Shown piece by piece: positions 15,112 to 22,850 of a stretch of 24,426 nucleotides of DNA. Source of the DNA: DASYPQ01 sp041488095 (lineage in GTDB: Bacteria; Planctomycetota; UBA1135; GCA-002686595). Position 1 is the stretch's first letter. Each line of letters begins with the position of its first letter. A program made the translations under genes and the position numbers. The notes under the pieces were generated by a model that did not search any database, was not told the origin of the DNA, and saw only the letters and a list, made by a program, of their open reading frames with translations. Location: NCBI GenBank assembly GCA_041488095.1, contig JBGPOP010000050.1, positions 1-24,426 on the forward strand. The letters run 5' to 3'.

Positions 15112-16743
15112 ATGATAGGCTCTCCAACCGTGGGCCCGATCGTTGTGCTCGCGATCCTCTCGATGGCGCCGACGGCCCAGGACCCGGGCCCCGCGCCCTC
15201 GCTCGAGCTGCGCGTCGAGCGCGCGATCGGACAGGGGCTTCGCTGGCTGAAGGGGAGGCAGGCGCGCGACGGCTCGTGGCCCGGCCACGAGGACGCCCAT
15301 CCGGGCGGGGTCACCGCGCTGTGCGGCTACACGCTCGTCAAGTCGGGCGTCGAGCGGACCGACACGGCGCTCATCGGCGGCCTGAGGGCGATCTCCGGCG
15401 TCAGCTTCAAGAGCACCTATTCGGCGGCGGTGCACCTCCTGCTCGCGGCCGCCCTGCGCGACGCGCGCCCGCCCACGGGCACGGAGCCCGCGCCGATCGT
15501 CGACAGCCGTGCACGCGCGAGCTTCGATCTCCTCGTCGCGAGCCAGAGGGACGGGCTATGGGGCTACCCCAGCGACTCGATCGACATGAGCAACACGCAG
15601 TTCGCGTTGCTCGGGTTGCGCGCGGGGAAGCGCCTCGGCTTCGAGGCGCCGAAGATCGTCCTCGAGCGTTGCGCCTCCGCGCTTTTCCACCAGCAGGAGG
15701 AGTCGGGCGGGTTCGCGTACACCCGCGGAAACAGCGAGAGGGGCGGGATGACGGCCGCCACGCTGGCCGGATTCGCCGTGATCGCCGAGCTCTCGCGCGG
15801 GGATGCGGATGTCCTGGGTCTCCTGGGCAAGAAGAAGGACCGCATCCGCGCGGCGGAAGCCTGGATCGATTCGCGCTACAGCGTCGCGCGGCAGCCCTTC
15901 GGGCCGCGCGGGTGGACGCCGTCGTGGGAGTACGAGTACCTGTGGGCCATCGAGCGCTGGTGCGGGCTGACGGGGCGCAAGAAGATCGGTGAGCACGACT
16001 GGTACCGCGAGGGCGCCGAGCGCCTGATCGATCTGCAGCGCGCGGGCGGCGACTGGGGGGACAGCATCGAGAACACCTGCTTCGCGCTGCTGTTCCTGCG
16101 CCGCGCGACGATGACCGGCTGGGAGGATCTCTCGGCCGTGTACCGGAGGCTCGACGCGGAGAAGCGCGCGGCCGCGGAGAAGCCCGTGGTCGCGCCAGCC
16201 GCCGGCGTGCCTCGGATCGCGGACTGGATCGTCGCCGGCCCCTACCGCGACGAGTACGGGAACCCGGCGTTCCAGGCGATGGACCTCGCCAAGCTCCGGC
16301 CGCGCGAGCGGCAGAAGTTCGGGGACCGGGCCTTCGAGCGCGCCAGCCTGAAGACCGACGATTGGACGAACCTCGAGCAGGCGACCGGGCGCGACGGCGA
16401 CCACATCGACTGGATCGTGTCGACGAGCCTGGTGTGGGAACCGCCGGGGGGCGGGAAGCAGGAGCTGGATGCGACCCTGTGGTTCGCCTTCGAGGACGCG
16501 TGGAAGATCTGGCTCGACGGCAAGCTCCTGAGCTCGGAGATGCGGATGGCCTCGCCGATCCAGGAGGATGTCGTCCTCCCGGTCACGCTCGAGCCCGGCG
16601 CGCACACGCTGGTCGTCCTCGTCGCCGACGACACCGGGGATTCGGCGTTCTCGGGGCGGATCACGGACCGACTGGGGAAGGGCTTGCCTGCGGGATTCTC
16701 CGTGAACGCGGGACCGGCTCCGAAATCAGGGCGCGAGCGCTGA
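15112..16743 (+). CDS. secreted prenyltransferase/squalene-oxidase-repeat protein
   Basis: The 543-residue protein has a signal peptide (hydrophobic GPIVVLAILSMAPTAQD). Residues ~28-350 follow an alpha-alpha toroid pattern typical of prenyltransferase/squalene-oxidase repeats: GLRWLKGRQARDGSWPG, LVASQRDGLWGYP, QQEESGGFAYTRG, LIDLQRAGGDWGDSIENTCF. The acidic DxDD of true terpene cyclases is not seen, so enzymatic cyclisation is unlikely. The C-terminal ~150 residues (from DWIVAGPYRDEYG) form a beta-rich domain with LWFAFEDAWKIWLDGK and LEPGAHTLVVLVADD, like PA14 or galactose-binding-type modules. Proteins of this build are common in Planctomycetota; their function is unknown. It shares an operon with the sulfatase, which suggests a joint role in glycan handling. 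Confidence 0.8.
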   Translation: MIGSPTVGPIVVLAILSMAPTAQDPGPAPSLELRVERAIGQGLRWLKGRQARDGSWPGHEDAHPGGVTALCGYTLVKSGVERTDTALIGGLRAISGVSFKSTYSAAVHLLLAAALRDARPPTGTEPAPIVDSRARASFDLLVASQRDGLWGYPSDSIDMSNTQFALLGLRAGKRLGFEAPKIVLERCASALFHQQEESGGFAYTRGNSERGGMTAATLAGFAVIAELSRGDADVLGLLGKKKDRIRAAEAWIDSRYSVARQPFGPRGWTPSWEYEYLWAIERWCGLTGRKKIGEHDWYREGAERLIDLQRAGGDWGDSIENTCFALLFLRRATMTGWEDLSAVYRRLDAEKRAAAEKPVVAPAAGVPRIADWIVAGPYRDEYGNPAFQAMDLAKLRPRERQKFGDRAFERASLKTDDWTNLEQATGRDGDHIDWIVSTSLVWEPPGGGKQELDATLWFAFEDAWKIWLDGKLLSSEMRMASPIQEDVVLPVTLEPGAHTLVVLVADDTGDSAFSGRITDRLGKGLPAGFSVNAGPAPKSGRER

Positions 16744-16768
16744 TCCAGGGCACGTCGCCCCGCTCTCT

Positions 16769-18109
16769 TCAACGCCCGCTCTTCGGGAGCAGGTCCGACT
16801 GCAACAGGTAGTTCGCGATCGTGACGGCGATCCGATCCGATCCGAAGTCGAAGGGATGAACCTCGTGCCGGAAGAGCACGTTCGGGAGCGGCGAGGTGGG
16901 CAGGGGGGAGGGATGGAGCGCGCCCTTGGCCCGCTTCTCGAGCTGCTCCGGGGACGCGGAAGGGTCCGCCTGCCGCTGTCGCTCGATCTCGCGATCGAGC
17001 TCCCGCTGTACTTCGGCCTCGAGGATGCGGGCGCATTCGAAGATGGGCGCGCCGCTCTCGCGTCCGACCTCCCGTTGGATCTCCTGGATCCGGTCGATCC
17101 CGGCCAGCTGCTTGGCCTCGGAGTGAGCGCCATCGAGGTGGTACCGGGCGAGCGGCTGGGTGACGATCAGGACCTGGACTCCGTGGGTCTTGGCCGCCGC
17201 GACCAGGCTCTCGAGATTGCGCCGGTAGGTCTCGAAGCCGAGGTCGGGGACGGGCTCGGGATCGTAGGGATCCGGTTCGTCGGGGTCGTAGTTCACCATG
17301 GCCCAGTAGCCGAGGTCCGGTCGCAGCTGCGCGTACCGGGTGCAGTAGAGCCTCCACATCAGATAGGTCCGGCTCTTCTCCAGGAGGTGCTCCAGCGGAG
17401 ACGGGCGGTCGACGGGCCAGGCCTGACGCCAGTGGGTGTTGTCGCGCTGGACTGCGCCGCCGCGCGTGTACAGGGCGCAGCGCATGTCGTTGATCGCCTC
17501 GTACTGGATCAGGAGATCGGGATGGAAGCCCACCAGGCGGGTTTCGAACTGGATCAGGTTCTCGAAGCTGTTGTAGCCGAGGCAGCCGCCGTTGATGACC
17601 TCCACCGGCTGCGAGAGGCCGGCCTCGTTCAAGTGGTCCTCGAGCCTCTGGGACCAGACCGCCGCGTCGCAGGACTCGCTCTGGCCGTAGACGCTCGATC
17701 CTCCCGAGGTGACGATCCGGAAGACACCCGCAGGCTTCTCCCAGGTAGTCTCCTTGCCGCGGAATCCGAGCGAATTGTGGGAGCACTGCTGCGCGGCGCC
17801 CGGCGGCGTGCTCCAGGAAGGCTTGAGCACATACGCGAGGTAGGGGTGCGGGATCGTCCGCATGTCCTGGAGCCTCTGCGCGGCTGGGTCGAGGGTCGCG
17901 AGGGAGATCTTGTCGAGGAGACCGGGCTCTAGTGTCTTGGGATCGAAGCCCGGCGCCGCCTTCCTCCTCGCGACGACGACGTCGGCGATCCGTGAACCGC
18001 CCTCGAGGACGAGCGCGAGGAGCGCGAGCGAGATGCCGAGGACGATCGCGAGACGCCGTGCGACCGACCGCCAGACTCGGTCGCGTCCGTGGGTTGCGGT
18101 GGCGTCCAT
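16769..18109 (-). CDS. SGNH/GDSL-like hydrolase with N-terminal membrane anchor
   Basis: The 446-residue protein has a single hydrophobic helix at ~18-36 (LAIVLGISLALLALVLEGG) and an extracytoplasmic SGNH-like domain. Block I is VTSGGSSVYGQS, with S138 as likely nucleophile; block II is INGGCLGYNSFEN; block III is YEAINDM, with N207. Block V is FRHEVHPFDFGSDRIA, with H418 as catalytic His. The usual Asp three residues before that His is replaced by H415. The ~50-residue Arg/Glu/Gln-rich stretch before block V is likely a coiled coil. Such membrane-tethered SGNH proteins often act as O-acetyl esterases or acyltransferases on surface glycans. The gene is convergent with the sulfatase operon and divergent from the small membrane protein. 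Start ATG 18109 sits against a poorly spaced GGGAG. Confidence 0.78.
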   Translation of the reverse strand: MDATATHGRDRVWRSVARRLAIVLGISLALLALVLEGGSRIADVVVARRKAAPGFDPKTLEPGLLDKISLATLDPAAQRLQDMRTIPHPYLAYVLKPSWSTPPGAAQQCSHNSLGFRGKETTWEKPAGVFRIVTSGGSSVYGQSESCDAAVWSQRLEDHLNEAGLSQPVEVINGGCLGYNSFENLIQFETRLVGFHPDLLIQYEAINDMRCALYTRGGAVQRDNTHWRQAWPVDRPSPLEHLLEKSRTYLMWRLYCTRYAQLRPDLGYWAMVNYDPDEPDPYDPEPVPDLGFETYRRNLESLVAAAKTHGVQVLIVTQPLARYHLDGAHSEAKQLAGIDRIQEIQREVGRESGAPIFECARILEAEVQRELDREIERQRQADPSASPEQLEKRAKGALHPSPLPTSPLPNVLFRHEVHPFDFGSDRIAVTIANYLLQSDLLPKSGR

Positions 18110-18154
18110 GCTCCCGGATCGAGGGTATCGGTCGGGGGAGGTCTCCTCAAGCCC

Positions 18155-18178
18155 GCTGGTCGCTGCGCTGCGGCCAGC
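18155..18178. promoter_or_regulatory. 9-bp stem-loop in the divergent intergenic region
   Basis: GCTGGTCGC (18155-18163) and GCGGCCAGC (18170-18178) form a nine-pair stem with one G-T wobble around the hexaloop TGCGCT. It lies 27 bases before the small membrane protein start and 46 bases upstream of the SGNH hydrolase start. It could be a leader hairpin or an operator with dyad symmetry; no T tract follows, so it is not a standard terminator. Confidence 0.4.
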
Positions 18179-18205
18179 CTAAGCTCGTGTCGGGAGGAAC
18201 TTCGC

Positions 18206-18562
18206 ATGGCGGACGCAAAGAGGAAGGTCAGATGGCGGCGCCCGCGCTGGCTCTCGCACCGCGGGCTGATCGCGGTCGAGGCGCTCCTTCTCCTCGGGAT
18301 CTCCAAGGACCTCCTGGTCGCATGGGTCAGGACCGCGCACCTGCCGAACTACGGCAAGGTGCTGTTCGTCATGGGCCTGACCGTCGGCCTGTTCGGCGGC
18401 CTGTTCCTCTTCGTCGAGAAGTTCACCGCGCGCACCGTCGCGGGCACCTACAGGGCGGTGCGTTCGCTGCCGGTCGCGCTGCCCTACTGGCTCGTCCACG
18501 CCGGAGTGCTCCTCGTCCTCTTCCTCCTCTACGCGAACCATCTCGGCCTCTCCGTGGTCTAG
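18206..18562 (+). CDS. small membrane protein of unknown function
   Basis: This 118-residue protein begins MADAKRKVRWRRPRWLSHRG, a strongly basic cytosolic N-terminus. Three hydrophobic helices follow, at about residues 20-40 (LIAVEALLLLGISKDLLVAW), 52-72 (VLFVMGLTVGLFGGLFLF) and 92-112 (LPYWLVHAGVLLVLFLLYAN). The ribosome-binding site GGGAGGA, eight bases before ATG 18206, is one of the best in the window and fixes the start; longer upstream readings lack one. I do not recognise a family. The stop lies 34 bases before the HEAT-repeat protein start, so the two are probably co-transcribed. Confidence 0.7.
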   Translation: MADAKRKVRWRRPRWLSHRGLIAVEALLLLGISKDLLVAWVRTAHLPNYGKVLFVMGLTVGLFGGLFLFVEKFTARTVAGTYRAVRSLPVALPYWLVHAGVLLVLFLLYANHLGLSVV

Positions 18563-18596
18563 GCGCGGACGGATGCGGCACGAAGCCTCGAACCCG

Positions 18597-20978
18597 ATGA
18601 AGTCCGCGCTGCTCGTCCTCCTGCTCCTCCACACCGCGCCTCCGCAGGACGAGGCCAAGGGCCTCAAGGAGAAGGAGGTCGCGCTGCGCCTCGCTGCGGT
18701 CGAGCTGCTCTCGCGCGACGCCGATCCGAAGGCGGAACGGGCGCTCCACTCGGCGCTCAAGGACGAGGACTGGGAGGTCGTCGAGCGCGCCGCGATCGCC
18801 CTCGCCGAGCACGGGGGCGCCGCCTCGGTCGAGCCGCTTGTCAAGCTCGCGCTGGAAGCGCCGGTCGCGCGTATCCGCCGCGCGGCGGCGCGGACGCTCG
18901 GCAAGATCGCGCAGAAGCCGGCGGCGGAGCATCTCCTGCGGAAGCTCTCCGGCGAGGACACGCAGCGAGCGTGCGAAGCTCTCGCGCTCGTGCTGAGGAA
19001 GTCGCCGCAGGGCTCCGGCGGATCCGCGGGCACACCGAGCCTCGACCTCAAGCCCCTCGAAAAGCTCGCGCTGAAGAACAAGAACCGCGCGGTGCAGGCC
19101 GCGGCGGCGCGCGCCTGGGTCGCCGGAGCGGACAAGGACCGGCCGCAGGTGCTCGAGAAGGTCCTGGAAGTCCCGAGCGTCGCGGTCGGCTGCGCAGCGC
19201 TCGAAGCGTGCGCCGAGGAGCCCCGCCCGGACCTCGATCCCGTGCTGCAGAAGCTGCTCTCGCGACCGGCGCTCTCCGACCTCTCGGAGCGCCGGGCGCT
19301 CGCCGCGCTGCGCGCGTCCCTGTGGGAGCAGGCCGAGGATCCCGCGCGAGCGGCCCAGGCGCTCGGGCTCTTGAAGCCCTTGCTCGTCTCCAAGGACGGG
19401 GTCGCTTCGGCCCGCGGCGCGCGCCTGGTCGGGATGCTGGCGACGCGAGCTCCCGAACCCGCCGTAGAGAAGCCGGAACCGCCGTTGAAGCCGCGCTTCG
19501 ATCCCGCCGCGCTGCTCGCGTTGCTGCGGCCCGCGCTCGCGCACCCCGACGAAGCCGCGCGAGCGGCGGCGGTGAAGGCTCTCGCGCGCATCGGAGGCGT
19601 CGAGGCCGCGGACGCCGCGCGTGAGATCGGTGCGGGGGACAAGAAGGCCCGCGTGCGCTTCCAGGCCATCGGAGTCGTCTCCGTGCTCCGCGGCCCCGAG
19701 GAGGGTGTGGTCGCCTTCCTCTCCGGGCGGCTCTTCACGGATCCGGACGCCGAGGTGAGAGCCGAGGCCGCGGTCGGGCTCGGGAAGAAGGGCAGCGCCG
19801 CCGCGGTCGAGCCGCTCGTCCGCGCGCTCTCGGACCGAGCCTGGGAGGTCGCCGCCTGCGCGGCCGTGTCTCTCGGCAAGACCCAGAGCACCACCGCCGT
19901 CGAACCGCTGGCGAAGCTCGCCCGCGAGAGCGCCGACTGGAAGCTGCGGGGTGCGGCGCTCGCAGGCCTGGCGAGCCTCTACCAGAGGAGCGCCATCCCC
20001 GCGTTGATGCCGGCGCTCGCCGACCCCGATCCGTGCGTCGCGCGCTCGGCGCTCGCCTACCTCGTCGCGATCACGCGCGAGCACCTGCCGCCCAAGGTCG
20101 AGGTGTGGAGGGAATGGTGGGAGAAGAACGGCGAGCACGTCCTGCTCGTCGATCCCGAGACGGAGGCCCAGATGCGGCACCGCTTCAGCGATGCGCAGAC
20201 CGCCCCGGCCCAGGTCTACCGGGATCTCGACCTGGTCGTGCTCGAGAGTCGCGGCGACCACATCGAGAAGCTGCTCGACAAGCAGAAGATCGAGCACCGG
20301 ATGACCCTGGCCGGCAAGGTCGGGGAGAACGGGATCCAGCCCGACACGCTCTTCGTGGCGAACTGCACGGGCGAGATCGAGTCGGTGGATGTCGAACGCC
20401 TGCGCTGGTTCGTGCTGTGCGGCGGGCGGCTGTTCGGATCCTGCTGGGCGCTGCACGAGACGATCGAGAAGGTCGTGCCCGGGGTCGTGCGCAAGTTCGA
20501 AACGCGCGACGAGGTGGACGACAACGTTTCCGCCGAGGAAGCCTCCGCGGGGAGTCCCTACTCCGAGGGCGTGTTCGCGAGCGAGGTGCGGCCGATCTAC
20601 GCCCTGGAGGGCGCGCACCTGATCGAAGTGCTCGATCCCGAGCGTGTCGAGGTGCTGGTCGACAGCCCGGCCTGCGCCGACTCTTGGGGATCGGGCGACC
20701 TCGCGGCGTGGTTCCGGGCCGGGCACGGGCTGGTGCTGGACTCGGTGAACCACTTCGAGGCTCAGGGTCTCGAGATGGCGCCCGGGCTCAAGACGCGAAG
20801 GGACAGGCAGGCGTACGCGGTCGATCACATGGGGCTGACGTACGCGAGCCTGCGCGCGGGGAAGGAGGACAAGGTGTGGGACAACAGTTTGAGGGCGTCC
20901 GAGAAGGTGCTCGACCTCTCCGTGTTCAGGCTCGTGACGAACTTCGTGCGGCGGTGGAGGCTGGAAGTGGGGCGGTGA
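18597..20978 (+). CDS. secreted HEAT-repeat protein with C-terminal GATase-like domain
   Basis: The 793-residue protein has a signal peptide (MKSALLVLLLLHTAPPQD). A helical HEAT-repeat array fills residues ~20-500: repeats such as VERAAIALAEHGGAASVEPL, RIRRAAARTLGKIAQKPA, VRAEAAVGLGKKGSAAAVEP and WEVAACAAVSLGKTQSTTAV. The array closes with W-x-EWWEKNG (from W504). From ~535 on the fold changes: DLDLVVLESRGDHIEKLL, DTLFVANCTGEIESV, FVLCGGRLFGSCWALHETIE. A strand followed by GSCWAL with C616 resembles the nucleophile elbow of class I glutamine-amidotransferase-like or DUF4159-type domains. HEAT repeats generally bind proteins, so this may be an extracytoplasmic adaptor; catalysis is unproven. 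An ATG at 18573 would add eight residues; 18597 was chosen for the compact signal peptide. Neither start has a strong ribosome-binding site. Confidence 0.82.
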   Translation: MKSALLVLLLLHTAPPQDEAKGLKEKEVALRLAAVELLSRDADPKAERALHSALKDEDWEVVERAAIALAEHGGAASVEPLVKLALEAPVARIRRAAARTLGKIAQKPAAEHLLRKLSGEDTQRACEALALVLRKSPQGSGGSAGTPSLDLKPLEKLALKNKNRAVQAAAARAWVAGADKDRPQVLEKVLEVPSVAVGCAALEACAEEPRPDLDPVLQKLLSRPALSDLSERRALAALRASLWEQAEDPARAAQALGLLKPLLVSKDGVASARGARLVGMLATRAPEPAVEKPEPPLKPRFDPAALLALLRPALAHPDEAARAAAVKALARIGGVEAADAAREIGAGDKKARVRFQAIGVVSVLRGPEEGVVAFLSGRLFTDPDAEVRAEAAVGLGKKGSAAAVEPLVRALSDRAWEVAACAAVSLGKTQSTTAVEPLAKLARESADWKLRGAALAGLASLYQRSAIPALMPALADPDPCVARSALAYLVAITREHLPPKVEVWREWWEKNGEHVLLVDPETEAQMRHRFSDAQTAPAQVYRDLDLVVLESRGDHIEKLLDKQKIEHRMTLAGKVGENGIQPDTLFVANCTGEIESVDVERLRWFVLCGGRLFGSCWALHETIEKVVPGVVRKFETRDEVDDNVSAEEASAGSPYSEGVFASEVRPIYALEGAHLIEVLDPERVEVLVDSPACADSWGSGDLAAWFRAGHGLVLDSVNHFEAQGLEMAPGLKTRRDRQAYAVDHMGLTYASLRAGKEDKVWDNSLRASEKVLDLSVFRLVTNFVRRWRLEVGR

Positions 20979-21120
20979 GGGAAGACATCGAGCCCACAAA
21001 ACCGGTCAGAAGCGGACCAGCAGGGTGTCACATTTCGCCAATCGACTCTACGCCGGTAGGGAATCGCATTCGGACGGATCCCGCCGCGAGCGCTCCGGAG
21101 GTTGCTCTGGCCCGTACCCG

Positions 21121-22830
21121 TCAGGGAGTGAAAACCACCTGCACGCCGTTCGAGAAGTTGGTCCCGCCGTGGCAGGGGCCTTGGGGGTCGCGGTACCAGA
21201 TCTGGAAGTTCCACGTCGATCCGGGCTGGATGTGGCCGGCGGTTGGAGGAAAGGTCTGGCTCTGAGCCACGAGACCCGGGCCGCGCATGGCCATGCCCTG
21301 TGCGTCCGCGGCTAGGCCTCCGAAGCGGTAGACACCGACGCCGTTCAGTGCAGAGGCGACGCGGATGCCGTCGCCGTAGATCGTTGTGGATTGGCCCGGG
21401 CCCATGAAGAGCAGGGTGAGCTTGTTGGGCGGGCAGTGCGTTACCTCGAGCTGGAGATCATCGGTGGTGACACTGCCAGAGCCGCATGCAGCAAAGACCG
21501 CCCCTTGGTTGGTGGAGTTCCGGCAGCCGCCGTGGTTGTCGACGTTGTTGCAGGGTGCGCCGCTTGGGCAAGATCCGTACTGAACCGCAGTCGGGGCGAG
21601 CTGGAAGACGTAGGCCGCGCCGGATTCGCAGTTGGGGTTGTTGACGCACGCGTCGTCAACACCAGGGGCGCCAACGAGCGCGGTGTTGCCAGAGATCCCA
21701 ATCCCCAAGCCCAAGACATCGCTGGTGGCAGCATCCAAGGTGAGGAGCTTGCCTGCCTCGATCCAGGTGGAGCCGGAGAGACGGAAGTCATAGGCGGAGC
21801 CGGAGCTAGACCCACCGTCGTCGTCGCTGGGGGCACTAACCACGAGGTGATCGCCAGAGATCGCCATGGCTATGCCTAGCTGGTTGACCTGGCCTGTGTC
21901 GGTCGCCCAGAACTCCTGGCTCTGCACCCAGCCGGATATCGTCTTCTCGAATGCATAGACGGCCCCACCATACTGCGCCCCGGGATTACTGCGGCCGTTT
22001 GCACCGACGAATGCCTGCGTGTCCAGAAGAGCGACCGATTGCCCGAAGAAATTGTTCGCGGCTCCATCGTTCGCAAGGAGCTTCTGAACCTGGGTCCAGC
22101 CCGTCGGGCCTTTCTCGAACACGTACGCGGCGCCCTGGCGAGAGCCGCCCGGACCGTCCTTGTTGGCGGTCCCGACCAGGGCTTGGTCGCCGAACAGGCT
22201 GACCGAACGGCCCAGGCCGTCGAATGGCGACGTGTCGTTACCCATCAGCTTCCCAGTCTGAACCCAGGTGCTCCCTATCCGATCGAAGACATATGCAGCT
22301 CCCGCGTCCGAGCCATGAGCGTCGTCACCATAGGCCGAGACGAGAATGCGATTCCCAGTCGTAGCCACTGCGCTCCCTAGGAAGTCCTGCGGGTCGGGAT
22401 CGCCAGCCACGAGCTTCGCGGTCTCCGTCCAGGTCGGGCCGACCCGCTCGAAAACATAGGCCGCACCCGCTGCGGCGATACCCTGCGGGGAATCATAAGT
22501 GGCTCCGACGACGAGGACGCTCCCGGCAATCGCAACCGAAGAGCCAAACACGCTGCCGAAGGAGGCGTCGCTCGCCTTGAGCTTCTGCGTCTCCACCCAA
22601 CTTCCGCCCACGCGCTGGAAAACGTACACAGCGCCCGAGTTGACAGCGATGTCGCTCTCGTAGGGTGCTCCGACCGCTGCCCAGTCGCCGTCGATCGCCG
22701 AGGAAAAGCCGAACGAGTCCCCGCTCTCCGCGTCCGAAGCCAGAAGCTTCTGCACCTGGCATTGCGCGTAGCCCTCGCCGCTCCAGATGAGGCTCGCCAG
22801 AACTACCGACAAGACCTTAATTGTGTTCAT
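21121..22830 (-). CDS. secreted FG-GAP/integrin-alpha-like propeller protein
   Basis: The 569-residue protein has a clear signal peptide (MNTIKVLSVVLASLIWSGEG, cleavage after YA at ~22). Seven repeats of ~50 residues carry DSFGFSSAIDGDWAAVGAP, GAAYVFERVG-x-TW-x-E-x-AKL and similar: FG-GAP repeats of a beta-propeller, a fold typical of surface binding proteins. The C-terminal ~170 residues form a Cys-rich domain (YGSCPSGAPCNNVDNHGGCR) ending in WNFQIWYRDPQGPC and FSNGVQVVFTP. Start is ATG at 22828-22830 with AAGGA eight bases upstream. An in-frame ATG at 22851, overlapping the preceding stop as TGATG, would add seven residues. The gene follows the Ycf48-like gene on the same strand, and its GC content is lower than that of the central genes. 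Confidence 0.85.
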   Translation of the reverse strand: MNTIKVLSVVLASLIWSGEGYAQCQVQKLLASDAESGDSFGFSSAIDGDWAAVGAPYESDIAVNSGAVYVFQRVGGSWVETQKLKASDASFGSVFGSSVAIAGSVLVVGATYDSPQGIAAAGAAYVFERVGPTWTETAKLVAGDPDPQDFLGSAVATTGNRILVSAYGDDAHGSDAGAAYVFDRIGSTWVQTGKLMGNDTSPFDGLGRSVSLFGDQALVGTANKDGPGGSRQGAAYVFEKGPTGWTQVQKLLANDGAANNFFGQSVALLDTQAFVGANGRSNPGAQYGGAVYAFEKTISGWVQSQEFWATDTGQVNQLGIAMAISGDHLVVSAPSDDDGGSSSGSAYDFRLSGSTWIEAGKLLTLDAATSDVLGLGIGISGNTALVGAPGVDDACVNNPNCESGAAYVFQLAPTAVQYGSCPSGAPCNNVDNHGGCRNSTNQGAVFAACGSGSVTTDDLQLEVTHCPPNKLTLLFMGPGQSTTIYGDGIRVASALNGVGVYRFGGLAADAQGMAMRGPGLVAQSQTFPPTAGHIQPGSTWNFQIWYRDPQGPCHGGTNFSNGVQVVFTP

Positions 22831-22850
22831 GATCGTCGTCCTTGTACTCA

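Noticed and set aside
16784..16801. Short stem CGCTC-TTCG-GGAGC at the convergent end of the SGNH hydrolase gene as a terminator.
   Set aside because: Only about four pairs, located inside the coding region, with no T tract.
16829..16845. Three copies of the pentamer GATCC in the SGNH hydrolase gene, a possible slippage site.
   Set aside because: Three units are too few for phase variation. The stretch encodes the conserved GSDRIA segment, which explains its sequence.
18423..20999. 858-codon minus-strand open frame opposite the HEAT-repeat gene.
   Set aside because: The translation is low-complexity and has no ribosome-binding site. The plus strand has a signal peptide, HEAT repeats and a continuous fold.
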